In this document: piece after piece, positions 26,345-34,832 of the stretch
Position numbering within the stretch: the stretch's first letter is position 1
How the letters are laid out: every line of letters begins with the position of its first letter
Assembly: GCF_042219855.1 (NCBI RefSeq)
Contig: NZ_JBHJHP010000002.1
Coordinates: 62,001-126,000 of the forward strand
DNA from: JBHJHP01 sp042219855
Lineage (GTDB): Bacteria > Bacteroidota > Bacteroidia > Bacteroidales > UBA5342
Length of the DNA stretch: 64,000 nt
Reading direction: 5' to 3'
Translations under genes and position numbers: made by a program
Notes under the pieces: model-generated
Told to the model about the DNA's origin: nothing
Databases searched by the model: none
The model's input: the letters and a program-made list of their open reading frames with translations, nothing else

Positions 26345-26767
26345 ATGCACAAACTCTACTTGACCATTTTTTTCTCTCTCATTGGATTATTCAATGCCGT
26401 TGGACAGATCAATTTCAATGCTTACATGTACAACGATCAGGAAACAGTAAAATTTATTAATATGACACAGCACGAAAGTGAAGATCCATACATGTTGTTT
26501 TACTGGAAAACCGGCGACGGAATTGAACGATTTGCAGGCAATGAACTCATACATTATTATGAATCTGCAGGGCTTTATGAAATTACGCTCATCGGGATTA
26601 AAAAAAGCGGAGAAAGAGACACATTCAGGCAGGAGCTTACCATACCCGGAGATCTTGAATTTTTATCCGGGGAGGCAGAGATTCAGAAAAAAAGTGTTGC
26701 ACAGAATCTCTCCAACCTGAAACAGCTGGATTTAATCAATGAAAAAAAGAAAGAGTCAAACCTGTAG
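26345..26767 (+). CDS. Small secreted PKD-domain-like protein
   Basis: A 140-aa protein with a signal peptide (ending near NAVGQ). A single PKD-like domain spans residues 30-100: the WKTGDG and YYESAGLYEITL segments match the W-D-F-G-D-G and H-x-Y-x-x-x-G-x-Y-x-V pattern of PKD folds. The C-terminal 40 residues are charged and probably helical. No lipobox is seen. Role unknown. It ends 3 nt from the convergent RNase G gene, with no terminator between. Confidence 0.7.
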   Translation: MHKLYLTIFFSLIGLFNAVGQINFNAYMYNDQETVKFINMTQHESEDPYMLFYWKTGDGIERFAGNELIHYYESAGLYEITLIGIKKSGERDTFRQELTIPGDLEFLSGEAEIQKKSVAQNLSNLKQLDLINEKKKESNL

Positions 26768-26770
26768 GAT

Positions 26771-28333
26771 CTAATCCATCTCCTCCTTCAGGTCTATATC
26801 TTCCATGTTCTTATCATAGAATTTATACTGCAGAAATGCGAACGATTCTATGGATTTTATTTTAATCCGCGAAGTGTACTTTTTACGCCAGTTTCTTAAA
26901 ACAGAAAAGAAACCTTTTGTTATATAGGCATATACGTAAGGATGGACCTCAAGCTGAAACTCCTTAACCTTTAAGGTATTAACAAGGTAATCTATTTTTC
27001 CTTCCAACTGATCCACAAACAAAATTGAAGGCCTGATTTCTCCTTTTCCGAAACAACTCGGACAGGTTTCATCTGTTTCTTTATGCATCTCCGGCCTTAC
27101 CCTTTGGCGTGTTATCTGCAGAAGACCGAATTTACTGAGTGGTAAAATCTGATGTTTGGTACGATCCTGTGCCATGGCTGTTTTAATCCGCTCAAACACT
27201 TTTTGCTTATGTTCGGAACCATGCATATCAATAAAATCGACCACGATAATACCTCCCATATCACGTAGGCGTAACTGGCGGGCAATTTCGTCAGCGGCGG
27301 CTAAATTTACCTCCAGGGCATTGGTCTCCTGATTCTGTCCGCTCCGGGACCGGTTACCGCTGTTTACATCAATGACATGAAGTGCCTCGGTGTGCTCTAT
27401 AATCAGATATGCACCATTCTTAAATGAAACGGTTTTACCAAATGATGATTTGATCTGTTTGGTGACGCCGAACTGGTCAAATATAGGCGCATCGCCTTTA
27501 TACAACTTAACGATTTTTTCCTGTCCTGATGAGATAATGGATACAAAATCTCTTACCTCATTGTACACAGCCTTATCGTTGATGTAAATATTTGAAAACT
27601 CGGGATTAAGAATATCCCTCAGAATTGCCGAAGTTCTGCCAACTTCCTCGTAGATGCATTGAGGTGATTTAGCTTTTGTAAGGACTTCAACCGTTTCCTC
27701 CCAGCGTTTCACAAGCGTTTTCAGCTCCTTGTCAAGATCGGCTACCTTTATTCCTTCTGCAACCGTTCTGATGATGACACCAAAATTATTTGGTTTAATG
27801 CTCTGAACCAGCTTCTTCAACCGGCTTTTCTCTTCAACGGAATTGATCTTCTGGGAGACTGAAATCCGGTTCGAAAACGGCATTAATACCATATACCTTC
27901 CCGCAATTGACAGTTCTGAAGTTAAACGGGGTCCTTTTGTTGAAATTGGTTCCTTGGCAATCTGAACCACAATCTCCATCCCGTTTTTCATGACAGAACC
28001 GATGGATCCGTTTTTATCGATATCCTGTTCATTTCTGAACTTTTGCAGGCTAGGCCCTTTTTTAGGCCCCGACTGTAAGGCAATAAATTTTTTCAGTGAA
28101 CTGAACTGTGGACCCAGATCCAGATAATGCAGGAATGCATCTTTTTCGTAGCCAACATCAACAAAAGCAGCATTCAGTCCGGGCATGATCTTCTTAACCT
28201 TCCCCAGATGTATATCCCCAACGGAGAATTTTACATCGCGTTGTTCGGTGCTAAGTTCGACAAGCCTTTTATCTTCTAATAACGCTATTGATATGTCTTT
28301 TGACGAAACGTCAATGATGAGCTCGCTGTTCAC
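26771..28333 (-). CDS. rng: Ribonuclease E/G family endoribonuclease
   Basis: Single-strand-specific endoribonuclease in rRNA maturation and mRNA decay. The 520 aa have an S1-like RNA-binding domain at residues 35-130 (VGDIHLGKVKKIMPGLNAAFVDVG), the catalytic DNase I-like subdomain with Asp in VIDVNSGNRS and in GGIIVVDFIDM, and the zinc-link CPSCFGKG near residue 430 that joins protomers. The length matches RNase G, with no RNase E-type C-terminal scaffold. Confidence 0.95.
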   Translation of the reverse strand: MNSELIIDVSSKDISIALLEDKRLVELSTEQRDVKFSVGDIHLGKVKKIMPGLNAAFVDVGYEKDAFLHYLDLGPQFSSLKKFIALQSGPKKGPSLQKFRNEQDIDKNGSIGSVMKNGMEIVVQIAKEPISTKGPRLTSELSIAGRYMVLMPFSNRISVSQKINSVEEKSRLKKLVQSIKPNNFGVIIRTVAEGIKVADLDKELKTLVKRWEETVEVLTKAKSPQCIYEEVGRTSAILRDILNPEFSNIYINDKAVYNEVRDFVSIISSGQEKIVKLYKGDAPIFDQFGVTKQIKSSFGKTVSFKNGAYLIIEHTEALHVIDVNSGNRSRSGQNQETNALEVNLAAADEIARQLRLRDMGGIIVVDFIDMHGSEHKQKVFERIKTAMAQDRTKHQILPLSKFGLLQITRQRVRPEMHKETDETCPSCFGKGEIRPSILFVDQLEGKIDYLVNTLKVKEFQLEVHPYVYAYITKGFFSVLRNWRKKYTSRIKIKSIESFAFLQYKFYDKNMEDIDLKEEMD

Positions 28334-28380
28334 GTTTTACTTTTTCAGTCGTTTTAACAAATGGTTCGACTACTTAAAAA

Positions 28381-28412
28381 AAGAACAAACTCTATGCATA
28401 AAGTTTGTTCTT
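28381..28412 (-). terminator. Intrinsic terminator after the small basic protein gene
   Basis: A perfect 11-bp stem AAGAACAAACT / AGTTTGTTCTT with a 10-nt loop, followed on the minus strand by TTTTTAAG. Confidence 0.85.
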
Positions 28413-28447
28413 AAGATCTTTATCTCACATAAGAGAAATAACAGGAG

Positions 28448-28540
28448 TTATTTCTTCTTCTTATGTCTGTTTTTTCTAAGTCTTTTTTTACGCTTGTGCG
28501 TAGCCATTTTATGTCTTTTCCTCTTTTTCCCGCTAGGCAT
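28448..28540 (-). CDS. 30-residue basic ribosome-type protein (AURKAIP1/COX24-like)
   Basis: A 30-aa protein from ATG 28540, 19 of whose 30 residues are Lys, Arg or His (starts MPSGKKRKRHKMATHKRKKR). The core RHKxxTHKRKKRLRKxRHK is like the conserved short proteins of Bacteroidota annotated as AURKAIP1/COX24 domain proteins, relatives of mitochondrial ribosomal protein mS38. It is easily missed by gene callers because of its length. It lies 28 nt after the HU gene on the same strand and has its own strong terminator. The ribosomal role is inferred from the family. Confidence 0.75.
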   Translation of the reverse strand: MPSGKKRKRHKMATHKRKKRLRKNRHKKKK

Positions 28541-28568
28541 AGCTTATACTTTTACTGGATTAATAATA

Positions 28569-28853
28569 TTACTTAACTGTATCTTTCACCTGTGTAATGA
28601 AAGTCTTTGCAGGCTTGAAAGATGGTACATAATGAGCAGGAATCTTAATCGTAACACCTTTTGAAATATTACGGGCAGTTTTCTCAGCTCTTTTCTTAAC
28701 GATAAAGCTACCGAATCCCCTTAAATATACGTTATTTCCATCAGCCAGGGAACCTTTTACAGTTTCCATAAAAGCCTCTACAGTTTTCAAAACTGTCATC
28801 TTCTCAATCCCTGTATTTTTTGAAATCTCGTTGACAATATCAGCTTTAGTCAT
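28569..28853 (-). CDS. HU/IHF family DNA-binding protein
   Basis: A 94-aa nucleoid protein. The N-terminal helices are MTKADIVNEISKNTGI and TVLKTVEAFMETVKGSL; the beta-arm begins after LRGFGSFIVKKRAEKTARN, and the DNA-intercalating Pro is in TIKIPAHYVPSFKP. It bends DNA as a homo- or heterodimer. It has a full promoter upstream (28907-28937) and is followed by the 30-aa basic protein, probably on one transcript. Confidence 0.95.
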   Translation of the reverse strand: MTKADIVNEISKNTGIEKMTVLKTVEAFMETVKGSLADGNNVYLRGFGSFIVKKRAEKTARNISKGVTIKIPAHYVPSFKPAKTFITQVKDTVK

Positions 28854-28906
28854 CTTTAATAATTTTATTTAGTTATACTTACAGATTCCTGTTATTTTTG
28901 AGCATG

Positions 28907-28937
28907 CAAATATATATCTTTTATCCTACAGCACAAA
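28907..28937 (-). promoter_or_regulatory. Promoter of the HU gene
   Basis: On the minus strand TTTG (28937-28934), 19 nt, TATATTTG (28914-28907). Confidence 0.7.
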
Positions 28938-28981
28938 AAGTAAACCCTTATTTTTTTTACAAAAACAAAAAAATCAGCCAA

Positions 28982-29725
28982 TTAGCCCACCTTCTCTTTG
29001 CTAAAAAAGTTTAAAATCACGGATAAAATGATGTAAAAAGGAATGATTACCACAAAACTCTTCAAACCCCAAATCACCAGGGCCACCAACCCCGTTATGA
29101 GTAAAAGATAACGGTACCAGTTATTGCTTAATCCAAACGATTTAAACTTTAATGCAAATAGATCTACCGGCAGAACAAGCATGACCGCCGAACACAGGAA
29201 TATTACTACCAGTAATCCTTTCAAAAACAAACTGTTACCCTCAAACACAGCGCCCTGTTCCTTGATGAGCAGAATAAATGAAAAGACAAACAGCGTATTC
29301 GCGGGTGTCGGTAATCCTATAAAATGTGATTTCTGATTCTTGTCTATATTAAATTTTGCCAGTCGCAAAGCCGATCCTACACCAATGAGTAACGGCAAAC
29401 CTATTATTACCAGATCAAGTGTTCTGATCAGAGTTAACTGGTCAATATTATGAAGCCCTATAATACTAGCGGTAAAAACAGTGGCAGCAACAGCCGGGAC
29501 AACACCAAAACTTATCATATCAGATAAACTATCCAGCTGAACACCAAATTCAGATGTTGCATTTAAAAGCCGTGCAGCAAATCCGTCCGTAAAATCAAAA
29601 AACGCCGCAACCAATATGGCGATCATTGCGTGCTGAAAGTCAGTATTAAACACAAAAAACAATGCTGTAATTCCTGACAACAGCGATAACATGGTTAATA
29701 TGCTGGGAATACTTTTTCGTAACAT
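28982..29725 (-). CDS. pssA: CDP-diacylglycerol-serine O-phosphatidyltransferase
   Basis: Makes phosphatidylserine from CDP-diacylglycerol and serine in the inner membrane. The 247 aa have about eight hydrophobic helices and the CDP-alcohol phosphotransferase motif DG-x2-AR-x8-G-x3-D-x3-D (DGFAARLLN...GVQLDSLSD). It is the last gene of the rsfS-ftsH-lutC-cdsA-psd-pssA run, 3 nt after psd. Its product is the substrate of Psd, directly upstream. Confidence 0.93.
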   Translation of the reverse strand: MLRKSIPSILTMLSLLSGITALFFVFNTDFQHAMIAILVAAFFDFTDGFAARLLNATSEFGVQLDSLSDMISFGVVPAVAATVFTASIIGLHNIDQLTLIRTLDLVIIGLPLLIGVGSALRLAKFNIDKNQKSHFIGLPTPANTLFVFSFILLIKEQGAVFEGNSLFLKGLLVVIFLCSAVMLVLPVDLFALKFKSFGLSNNWYRYLLLITGLVALVIWGLKSFVVIIPFYIILSVILNFFSKEKVG

Positions 29726-29728
29726 TTA

Positions 29729-30385
29729 TCAGAATTTTGTGATCTGACTGATCCCTCCTTTTACCCGGTCGCCAACAGCAACATCGAGCCTGGTGCCAAC
29801 CGGTAAAATCAGGTCCACCCGTGAACCGAACTTAATAAACCCCATGTCTTTATTCTGTACCGCCAACTCCCCTTCTTCAGCATAGGTCACTATGCGTCGG
29901 GCCATGGCACCTGCAATCTGTCTGATCATGATTTCCCTTCCAGGTTCAAATTCCAGTACAATTGTTGATCGCTCATTTTCAGTACTGGCTTTTGGAAGAA
30001 AAGCCGCATAAAACCTTCCGGCATGATGTCTGTAGTAACGCACCAGTCCGTTTATCGGCCATCGGTTCACATGAACACTTGAAATAGACATAAAAATGGA
30101 TACCTGCAGGCGCTTATCCCTGAAGTATTCCGGTTCATACACCTCTTCAATAACAACAATTCTCCCATCAGCAGGCGCAATAACCTTCTGTTCATGATGA
30201 ACAAAATCCCTGTTCGGATTTCTAAAGAACAAAGAAACAAATATGAAAAATAAAATAGAAGCAGTGGTGGTTAATGATTTAGCGACCTCGTTATCAGAAT
30301 ATATAGCAATCGCCAGGTTGACCATTAATAAGATCAACAAAAAAACCAATAAAATTGTCCTCCCTTCTTTGTGAATCCTAATCAT
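29729..30385 (-). CDS. psd: Phosphatidylserine decarboxylase (short, archaeal-type)
   Basis: Converts phosphatidylserine to phosphatidylethanolamine. At 218 aa it is the short form. It has two N-terminal transmembrane segments (about 8-50), an APADGRIV motif, a SSVHVNRWP His segment, and the self-cleavage site Gly-Ser in KFGSRVDL near residue 189, where the pyruvoyl group forms. It lies 4 nt downstream of cdsA and 3 nt upstream of pssA. Confidence 0.93.
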   Translation of the reverse strand: MIRIHKEGRTILLVFLLILLMVNLAIAIYSDNEVAKSLTTTASILFFIFVSLFFRNPNRDFVHHEQKVIAPADGRIVVIEEVYEPEYFRDKRLQVSIFMSISSVHVNRWPINGLVRYYRHHAGRFYAAFLPKASTENERSTIVLEFEPGREIMIRQIAGAMARRIVTYAEEGELAVQNKDMGFIKFGSRVDLILPVGTRLDVAVGDRVKGGISQITKF

Positions 30386-30389
30386 TCCT

Positions 30390-31199
30390 TCACTGAATTA
30401 ATACTAACAACATGGACACGGCCGGCAGTGCAAAAATAAAACTGTCTAGTCTGTCCAGAATTCCCCCGTGTCCCGGAATCAAATGACCAGAATCTTTAAC
30501 TCCGGCTTCTCTTTTGAACTTTGACTCAACAAGGTCTCCTAAATTTGCTGCAATTATAGCAATTAAAATAAATATCTCAAACTCAACCAATTCAAAACCG
30601 CTTATCCAGTTTAATCGGTGAACCAGAATTCCAGTAAGAACCGACATTGCAGCGCCCCCAATAAGTCCTTCCCAGGATTTCTTAGGGGATACAGATGGCA
30701 TAAGTTTATGCTTTCCGAAAGTCACCCCGAACAGGTATGCGAATGAATCATTTACCCAGATGATTACAAACAGCAACAGGAGATTACCGGATGTAAAACC
30801 CCACTGATTGCTGTACCACACAGGTATTAAGGCAAATGGGATTCCAAGGTATACAATAGTGAATCCAATTGAGGATCGGGCTGTATTTAGTTTTGGTTTT
30901 GTAAATAAAAAAACCGACAACATCAATACTATTGTTCCAGCTCCACCGGCCAGAAAACTTACAATATCCGGATCTTTACGCATGAAATGCATGGCAGTAA
31001 AAAGCAAAACAGCAATAAAAGTTACGGTTGCAAATTTGCTTTGAGAGAAATCATCACCGCCCATTTTTAGAAATTCACGGATACCTATGACCATGAGTAA
31101 CGGGAATACAACATACCCCACCATCATGTACCTGGTGGCTAAGAATATAACAGCAACATATACGATCCCGGAAAGGCTTCGGACCAGTAAATCTTTCAT
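30390..31199 (-). CDS. cdsA: Phosphatidate cytidylyltransferase
   Basis: Makes CDP-diacylglycerol from phosphatidic acid and CTP; this feeds PssA. The 269 aa form about eight membrane helices. The family signature is complete: SPKKSWEGLIGG, then KREAGVKDSGHLIPGHGGILDRLDS with the metal-binding Asp residues. It lies 3 nt from lutC and 4 nt from psd, so co-translation is likely. Confidence 0.95.
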   Translation of the reverse strand: MKDLLVRSLSGIVYVAVIFLATRYMMVGYVVFPLLMVIGIREFLKMGGDDFSQSKFATVTFIAVLLFTAMHFMRKDPDIVSFLAGGAGTIVLMLSVFLFTKPKLNTARSSIGFTIVYLGIPFALIPVWYSNQWGFTSGNLLLLFVIIWVNDSFAYLFGVTFGKHKLMPSVSPKKSWEGLIGGAAMSVLTGILVHRLNWISGFELVEFEIFILIAIIAANLGDLVESKFKREAGVKDSGHLIPGHGGILDRLDSFIFALPAVSMLLVLIQ

Positions 31200-31202
31200 C
31201 TT

Positions 31203-31844
31203 TTATGCCTGTTTTGAATGGTTTAAAAACATTTCATTTTCAGGCAACAAAAATACAATTAGTTTTTTGGGTCCGTGTGCTCCAAGCACTAAAGTTTTTT
31301 CAATATCTGCCGTTCTGCTTGGTCCGGTAATAAGCGAAACCATTGAAGGCAGTTTGTTATATTTCGATTTAAGAACTTCTATTCCCTGTTTTAAGTATGG
31401 AACCAGCTGACTGTTTGATGCGATGACGAACAAAACCGGAGGGAAAACATGATTCCGTCTGTTCCCGCCTGAAACAGCAGAAACCAGAACAGATCCCGTT
31501 GAGGCTATAAGCGCTTCGCATGGCACCACAAAAGCATCCTCATTATCCGCAGACGCTTTATATTGTATTCCGGTAATGGATGATATAATTTCAGAACTAC
31601 AGGCAACACCATCAATGTCCTCTTCTTTTACGTGAAATTCTATTTTCTCCGCCAGTTGATCCGGTGAATCTATTTTGTAACAGATACCGCTCACTTTTTC
31701 AATCTGTTTTTGAAATTCAGATGTCAAATCCTCATCAACAGGAACCAACTCATCTTTCTTCCATTCAGGTTCTATGATATCAAAGAGATCATCCCCGGTT
31801 GCTATCCGTCTGATCCTGCTTAATATGGCATCACGCGATGTCAT
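31203..31844 (-). CDS. LutC/YkgG family (LUD domain) protein
   Basis: A 213-aa LUD-domain protein. The C-terminal signature SLITGPSRTADIEKTLVLGAHGPKKL is clear. In Bacillus the LutC partner acts with iron-sulphur proteins LutA and LutB in L-lactate oxidation, but no lutA or lutB homologue is seen here. It overlaps ftsH by 1 nt and precedes cdsA by 3 nt, so it is expressed with membrane-biogenesis genes. Its role in this setting is unclear. Confidence 0.85.
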   Translation of the reverse strand: MTSRDAILSRIRRIATGDDLFDIIEPEWKKDELVPVDEDLTSEFQKQIEKVSGICYKIDSPDQLAEKIEFHVKEEDIDGVACSSEIISSITGIQYKASADNEDAFVVPCEALIASTGSVLVSAVSGGNRRNHVFPPVLFVIASNSQLVPYLKQGIEVLKSKYNKLPSMVSLITGPSRTADIEKTLVLGAHGPKKLIVFLLPENEMFLNHSKQA

Positions 31845-33967
31845 CAGGATTCAGCTGTTTTCTCTTTACCTTCTTCTTTTTTATCTGACAATGGAACGTC
31901 TTCTACTTTAACTTCCTTAGCTTTGACTGCTTTTTTATTTGCCCCGTCGGCCTTTGCTTTTTTGGTTTTTGTTTCTCCTTTAACCACACCATCCATTTTC
32001 TTTTCAGGGGAAGCTGGCTTAACCAACTCTTTTTTCCATGGACGCTCACCGAAGATCTCTACCATATCTTCCGTAAAGATAACCTCCTTATCCAGAAGTT
32101 TTTCTGCCAGCTTACTGTGGCCTTCCTTATTTTTGGTCAGGATATCCTTAGCTCTTTCATACTGTTCATCAATCAGCTTTTTAACCTCAACATCTATTGA
32201 TTCAGCTGTTCTTTCACTGTATGGTTTGGTAAAATTGTATTCGCCACCCATTGAATCGTAGTAGCTGAGATTCCCAATCACATCACTCATACCAAGGTAA
32301 GAAACCATGCCATAAGCAGATTTGGTCACACGTTCCAGGTCATTTAATGCACCGGAAGAAATCCGTCCGAAAACCAGATCTTCGGCAGCACGGCCTCCTA
32401 AGGTAGAGCACATCTCATCCAGCAGTTGTTCTTTGGTAGTTAACTGCCGTTCTTCGGGCAGATACCATGCAGCACCTAAAGCTTTTCCTCGGGGAACAAT
32501 AGTCACTTTAACCAGTGGATGTGCATGTTCAAGCAACCAGCTGACTGTTGCATGGCCCGCTTCATGATAAGCGATGGCTTTCTTCTCATCCATGGTGATA
32601 ATTTTATTCCGCTTTTCAAGGCCACCGATAATACGGTCAACTGCATCAAGAAAGTCCTGCTTTTCAATCACTTTTTTCTCCTTACGTGCTGCAATAAGTG
32701 CGGCTTCGTTACAAACATTTGCGATGTCTGCACCCGAGAATCCCGGTGTTTGTTTAGCCATCAGCTCAGAATCCACTGACTCATCGATTTTTAAAGGACG
32801 AAGATGAACCTGGAATATTTCCTTTCGTTCATTAAGATCAGGCAGTTCCACATGGATCTGTCTGTCAAAACGTCCGGCACGCATCAGCGCTTTATCCAGG
32901 ATGTCGGCCCTGTTTGTTGCTGCAAGGATGATGACACCACTGTTGGTATCAAAACCATCCATCTCTGTGAGTAACTGATTCAGTGTATTCTCACGTTCAT
33001 CATTGGAGCTCATATTTGGTGTTCTTCCCCTGGCGCGTCCAATGGCATCAATCTCATCAATAAATACGATACAGGGAGCTTTTTCTTTCGCCTGCTTAAA
33101 AAGATCACGCACCCTTGAAGCACCTACGCCCACAAACATCTCCACAAAATCGGATCCTGACAGGGAGAAAAAGGGTACATTTGCCTCACCCGCCACAGCT
33201 CTCGCAAGCAAAGTTTTACCAGTTCCGGGAGGGCCTACAAGCAAGGCACCTTTTGGTATTTTACCACCAAGTTCCGTATATTTCTGAGGGCTTTTGAGGA
33301 AGGATACTATTTCTTCTACCTCCTGCTTGGCTTCAGCCAGGCCGGCCACATCGTTGAAATTAATTTTTATATTGGACTCCCTGTCAAACAGTTTTGCTTT
33401 TGATTTACCCACGCTGAAAATACCACCGGGACCTCCTCCGGCCTGTGACGACATACGGCGCATGATGTAGAACCACAATACAATAAGTACCACAAAAGGC
33501 AGGAAACTCAGAAAGCTCCCCCAGTATTCGGGCCGTTCCTCATAACGAATATCTGTAAGCTTTTCATCCTTGTTCTGCTCATTGGCAGCATCCACATCGT
33601 TTGTAAGGATCTCAACGCTTGGAATTTTAACCGTATAGTGCGGCCCGGGCGTATCATCTTTTCCATCCTTAATATAATCACTGATTTTATCCGGTTTCAG
33701 GTAAATTTCTGCTTTATCCTGATTGGTAATAACATCAATCCTTTTAATTGCATTGTCTTTAAGTATGGTATTTTTGAAGGTACCGTAAGCCATGGAGTTC
33801 CCCTCTGATCCATTTCCATAAACACTTAATACAACAAGAAATATGGCTATCAGACCATAAATCCAGTAAAGATTAAATTTAGGTTTCATCGGAGGCATCT
33901 TATCTCCGGGTTTAGGCCTCGATCCGCCAGCCGAAGGTCTCCTTTGTGAATTATTATTTTCTTCCAT
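31844..33967 (-). CDS. ftsH: ATP-dependent zinc metalloprotease FtsH
   Basis: Membrane-anchored AAA+ protease that removes damaged membrane proteins and controls short-lived regulators. Start chosen at ATG 33967 (707 aa, MEENNNSQRR), 2 nt after the rsfS stop; a longer reading would begin inside rsfS. It has two transmembrane segments (about residues 33-52 and 150-170), Walker A GPPGTGKT, Walker B CIVFIDEIDAIG, the arginine-finger region RAGRFDRQ, and the zinc site HEAGH. The C-terminal tail (about 640-707) is a Lys/Glu-rich low-complexity extension. Confidence 0.96.
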   Translation of the reverse strand: MEENNNSQRRPSAGGSRPKPGDKMPPMKPKFNLYWIYGLIAIFLVVLSVYGNGSEGNSMAYGTFKNTILKDNAIKRIDVITNQDKAEIYLKPDKISDYIKDGKDDTPGPHYTVKIPSVEILTNDVDAANEQNKDEKLTDIRYEERPEYWGSFLSFLPFVVLIVLWFYIMRRMSSQAGGGPGGIFSVGKSKAKLFDRESNIKINFNDVAGLAEAKQEVEEIVSFLKSPQKYTELGGKIPKGALLVGPPGTGKTLLARAVAGEANVPFFSLSGSDFVEMFVGVGASRVRDLFKQAKEKAPCIVFIDEIDAIGRARGRTPNMSSNDERENTLNQLLTEMDGFDTNSGVIILAATNRADILDKALMRAGRFDRQIHVELPDLNERKEIFQVHLRPLKIDESVDSELMAKQTPGFSGADIANVCNEAALIAARKEKKVIEKQDFLDAVDRIIGGLEKRNKIITMDEKKAIAYHEAGHATVSWLLEHAHPLVKVTIVPRGKALGAAWYLPEERQLTTKEQLLDEMCSTLGGRAAEDLVFGRISSGALNDLERVTKSAYGMVSYLGMSDVIGNLSYYDSMGGEYNFTKPYSERTAESIDVEVKKLIDEQYERAKDILTKNKEGHSKLAEKLLDKEVIFTEDMVEIFGERPWKKELVKPASPEKKMDGVVKGETKTKKAKADGANKKAVKAKEVKVEDVPLSDKKEEGKEKTAES

Positions 33968-33969
33968 AA

Positions 33970-34329
33970 TTAATATATATCCTCTATCCATGTTATGTCG
34001 GCATCTGCCCAAAGCGATTCAACCTTGTAAAAATTACGTGGTTCTTTCTGAAACACATGCACAATTAAGTTACCGTAATCTACAGCTATCCATTCTGAAT
34101 TTTTAAATCCGTCCTTATTAATGGGTTTGTCATTAATTTGTTCACGGACGTAATCAATAACGGACTCAGCGACAGCGTTCACATGAGTTGTAGAATCTCC
34201 CTCACAAATGACGAAATATGAACAAACAGAATTTTCAAGTTTAGTCATATCAACCACTGCAATTCGTTTTCCTTTTTTTTCCTGAATTCCTTCTACTACT
34301 TTTTGAACAAGCAAATCAGCTTCTGCCAT
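33970..34329 (-). CDS. rsfS: Ribosomal silencing factor RsfS
   Basis: Binds ribosomal protein L14 (uL14) and blocks subunit joining when nutrients are scarce. Start taken as ATG 34329 (119 aa, MAEADLLVQKV); an upstream ATG at 34362 is possible but adds residues not usual in the family. Recognisable segments are VVDMTKLENSVCSYFVICEGDS, WIAVDYGNLIVHVF and FYKVESLWADA. It is the first gene of the run leading to pssA. Confidence 0.93.
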   Translation of the reverse strand: MAEADLLVQKVVEGIQEKKGKRIAVVDMTKLENSVCSYFVICEGDSTTHVNAVAESVIDYVREQINDKPINKDGFKNSEWIAVDYGNLIVHVFQKEPRNFYKVESLWADADITWIEDIY

Positions 34330-34370
34330 ATTAAATTTAGAATTTAACTCCTTTATTAACAAATTCCATG

Positions 34371-34378
34371 CAAAGATA
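34371..34378 (-). promoter_or_regulatory. Probable -7 element of the rsfS-ftsH-pssA run
   Basis: TATCTTTG followed by CATGG on the minus strand, 42 nt before the ATG at 34329. No TTG found 19-21 nt upstream. Confidence 0.5.
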
Positions 34379-34429
34379 GTTTTTATGACAAAAAATAGCT
34401 GTATTAAATTTCTTTAAAACCCATTTAGA

Positions 34430-34460
34430 TTGCTAGTCGTTGCAAATTAGCTTAATTTTG
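34430..34460 (+). promoter_or_regulatory. Promoter of folB
   Basis: TTG (34430-34432), 20 nt, TAATTTTG (34453-34460), 22 nt before the ATG. Confidence 0.7.
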
Positions 34461-34481
34461 CAGCCTGATTTTTAATATGAA

Positions 34482-34832
34482 ATGGGAGTAATAGAACTTG
34501 AAAATATGGAGTTTTTCGCCTACCATGGCTGTTTCAGAGAAGAACAGGTAGTTGGAAACTCTTTTATGGTAAATGTCAGACTTGAAGGAGATTTTAGCAT
34601 TCCGGCAAAAAGTGACAATATTGCAGACGCTGTAAATTATCAGATTATTTTTAACCTGGTTCAGGAACAGATGGCTGTTACATCGCATCTCCTGGAGCAT
34701 GTTGCCCAACGCATACTTGATGTAATCTACAATCAATATCCGGATCTGGACAAAGCATCGGTAAAAGTATCCAAAGTGAATCCTCCGCTTGGTGGGCAGA
34801 CACAACAGGTAAGCGTAACCTTATCGCGTTAA
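34482..34832 (+). CDS. folB: Dihydroneopterin aldolase
   Basis: Folate-pathway enzyme that splits dihydroneopterin into hydroxymethyl-dihydropterin and glycolaldehyde. The 116 aa are normal. Family segments are ELENMEFFAYHGCFREEQVVGN (His and nearby Glu), the NYQIIFNLVQEQM helix, and the C-terminal VKVSKVNPPLGGQTQQVSV with the conserved Lys. Its end overlaps the end of the convergent HAD gene by 4 nt. Confidence 0.93.
   Translation: MGVIELENMEFFAYHGCFREEQVVGNSFMVNVRLEGDFSIPAKSDNIADAVNYQIIFNLVQEQMAVTSHLLEHVAQRILDVIYNQYPDLDKASVKVSKVNPPLGGQTQQVSVTLSR

Noticed and set aside
33968..34012. Longer start for FtsH
   Set aside because: The extension lies inside rsfS; the ATG at 33967 follows the rsfS stop by 2 nt.
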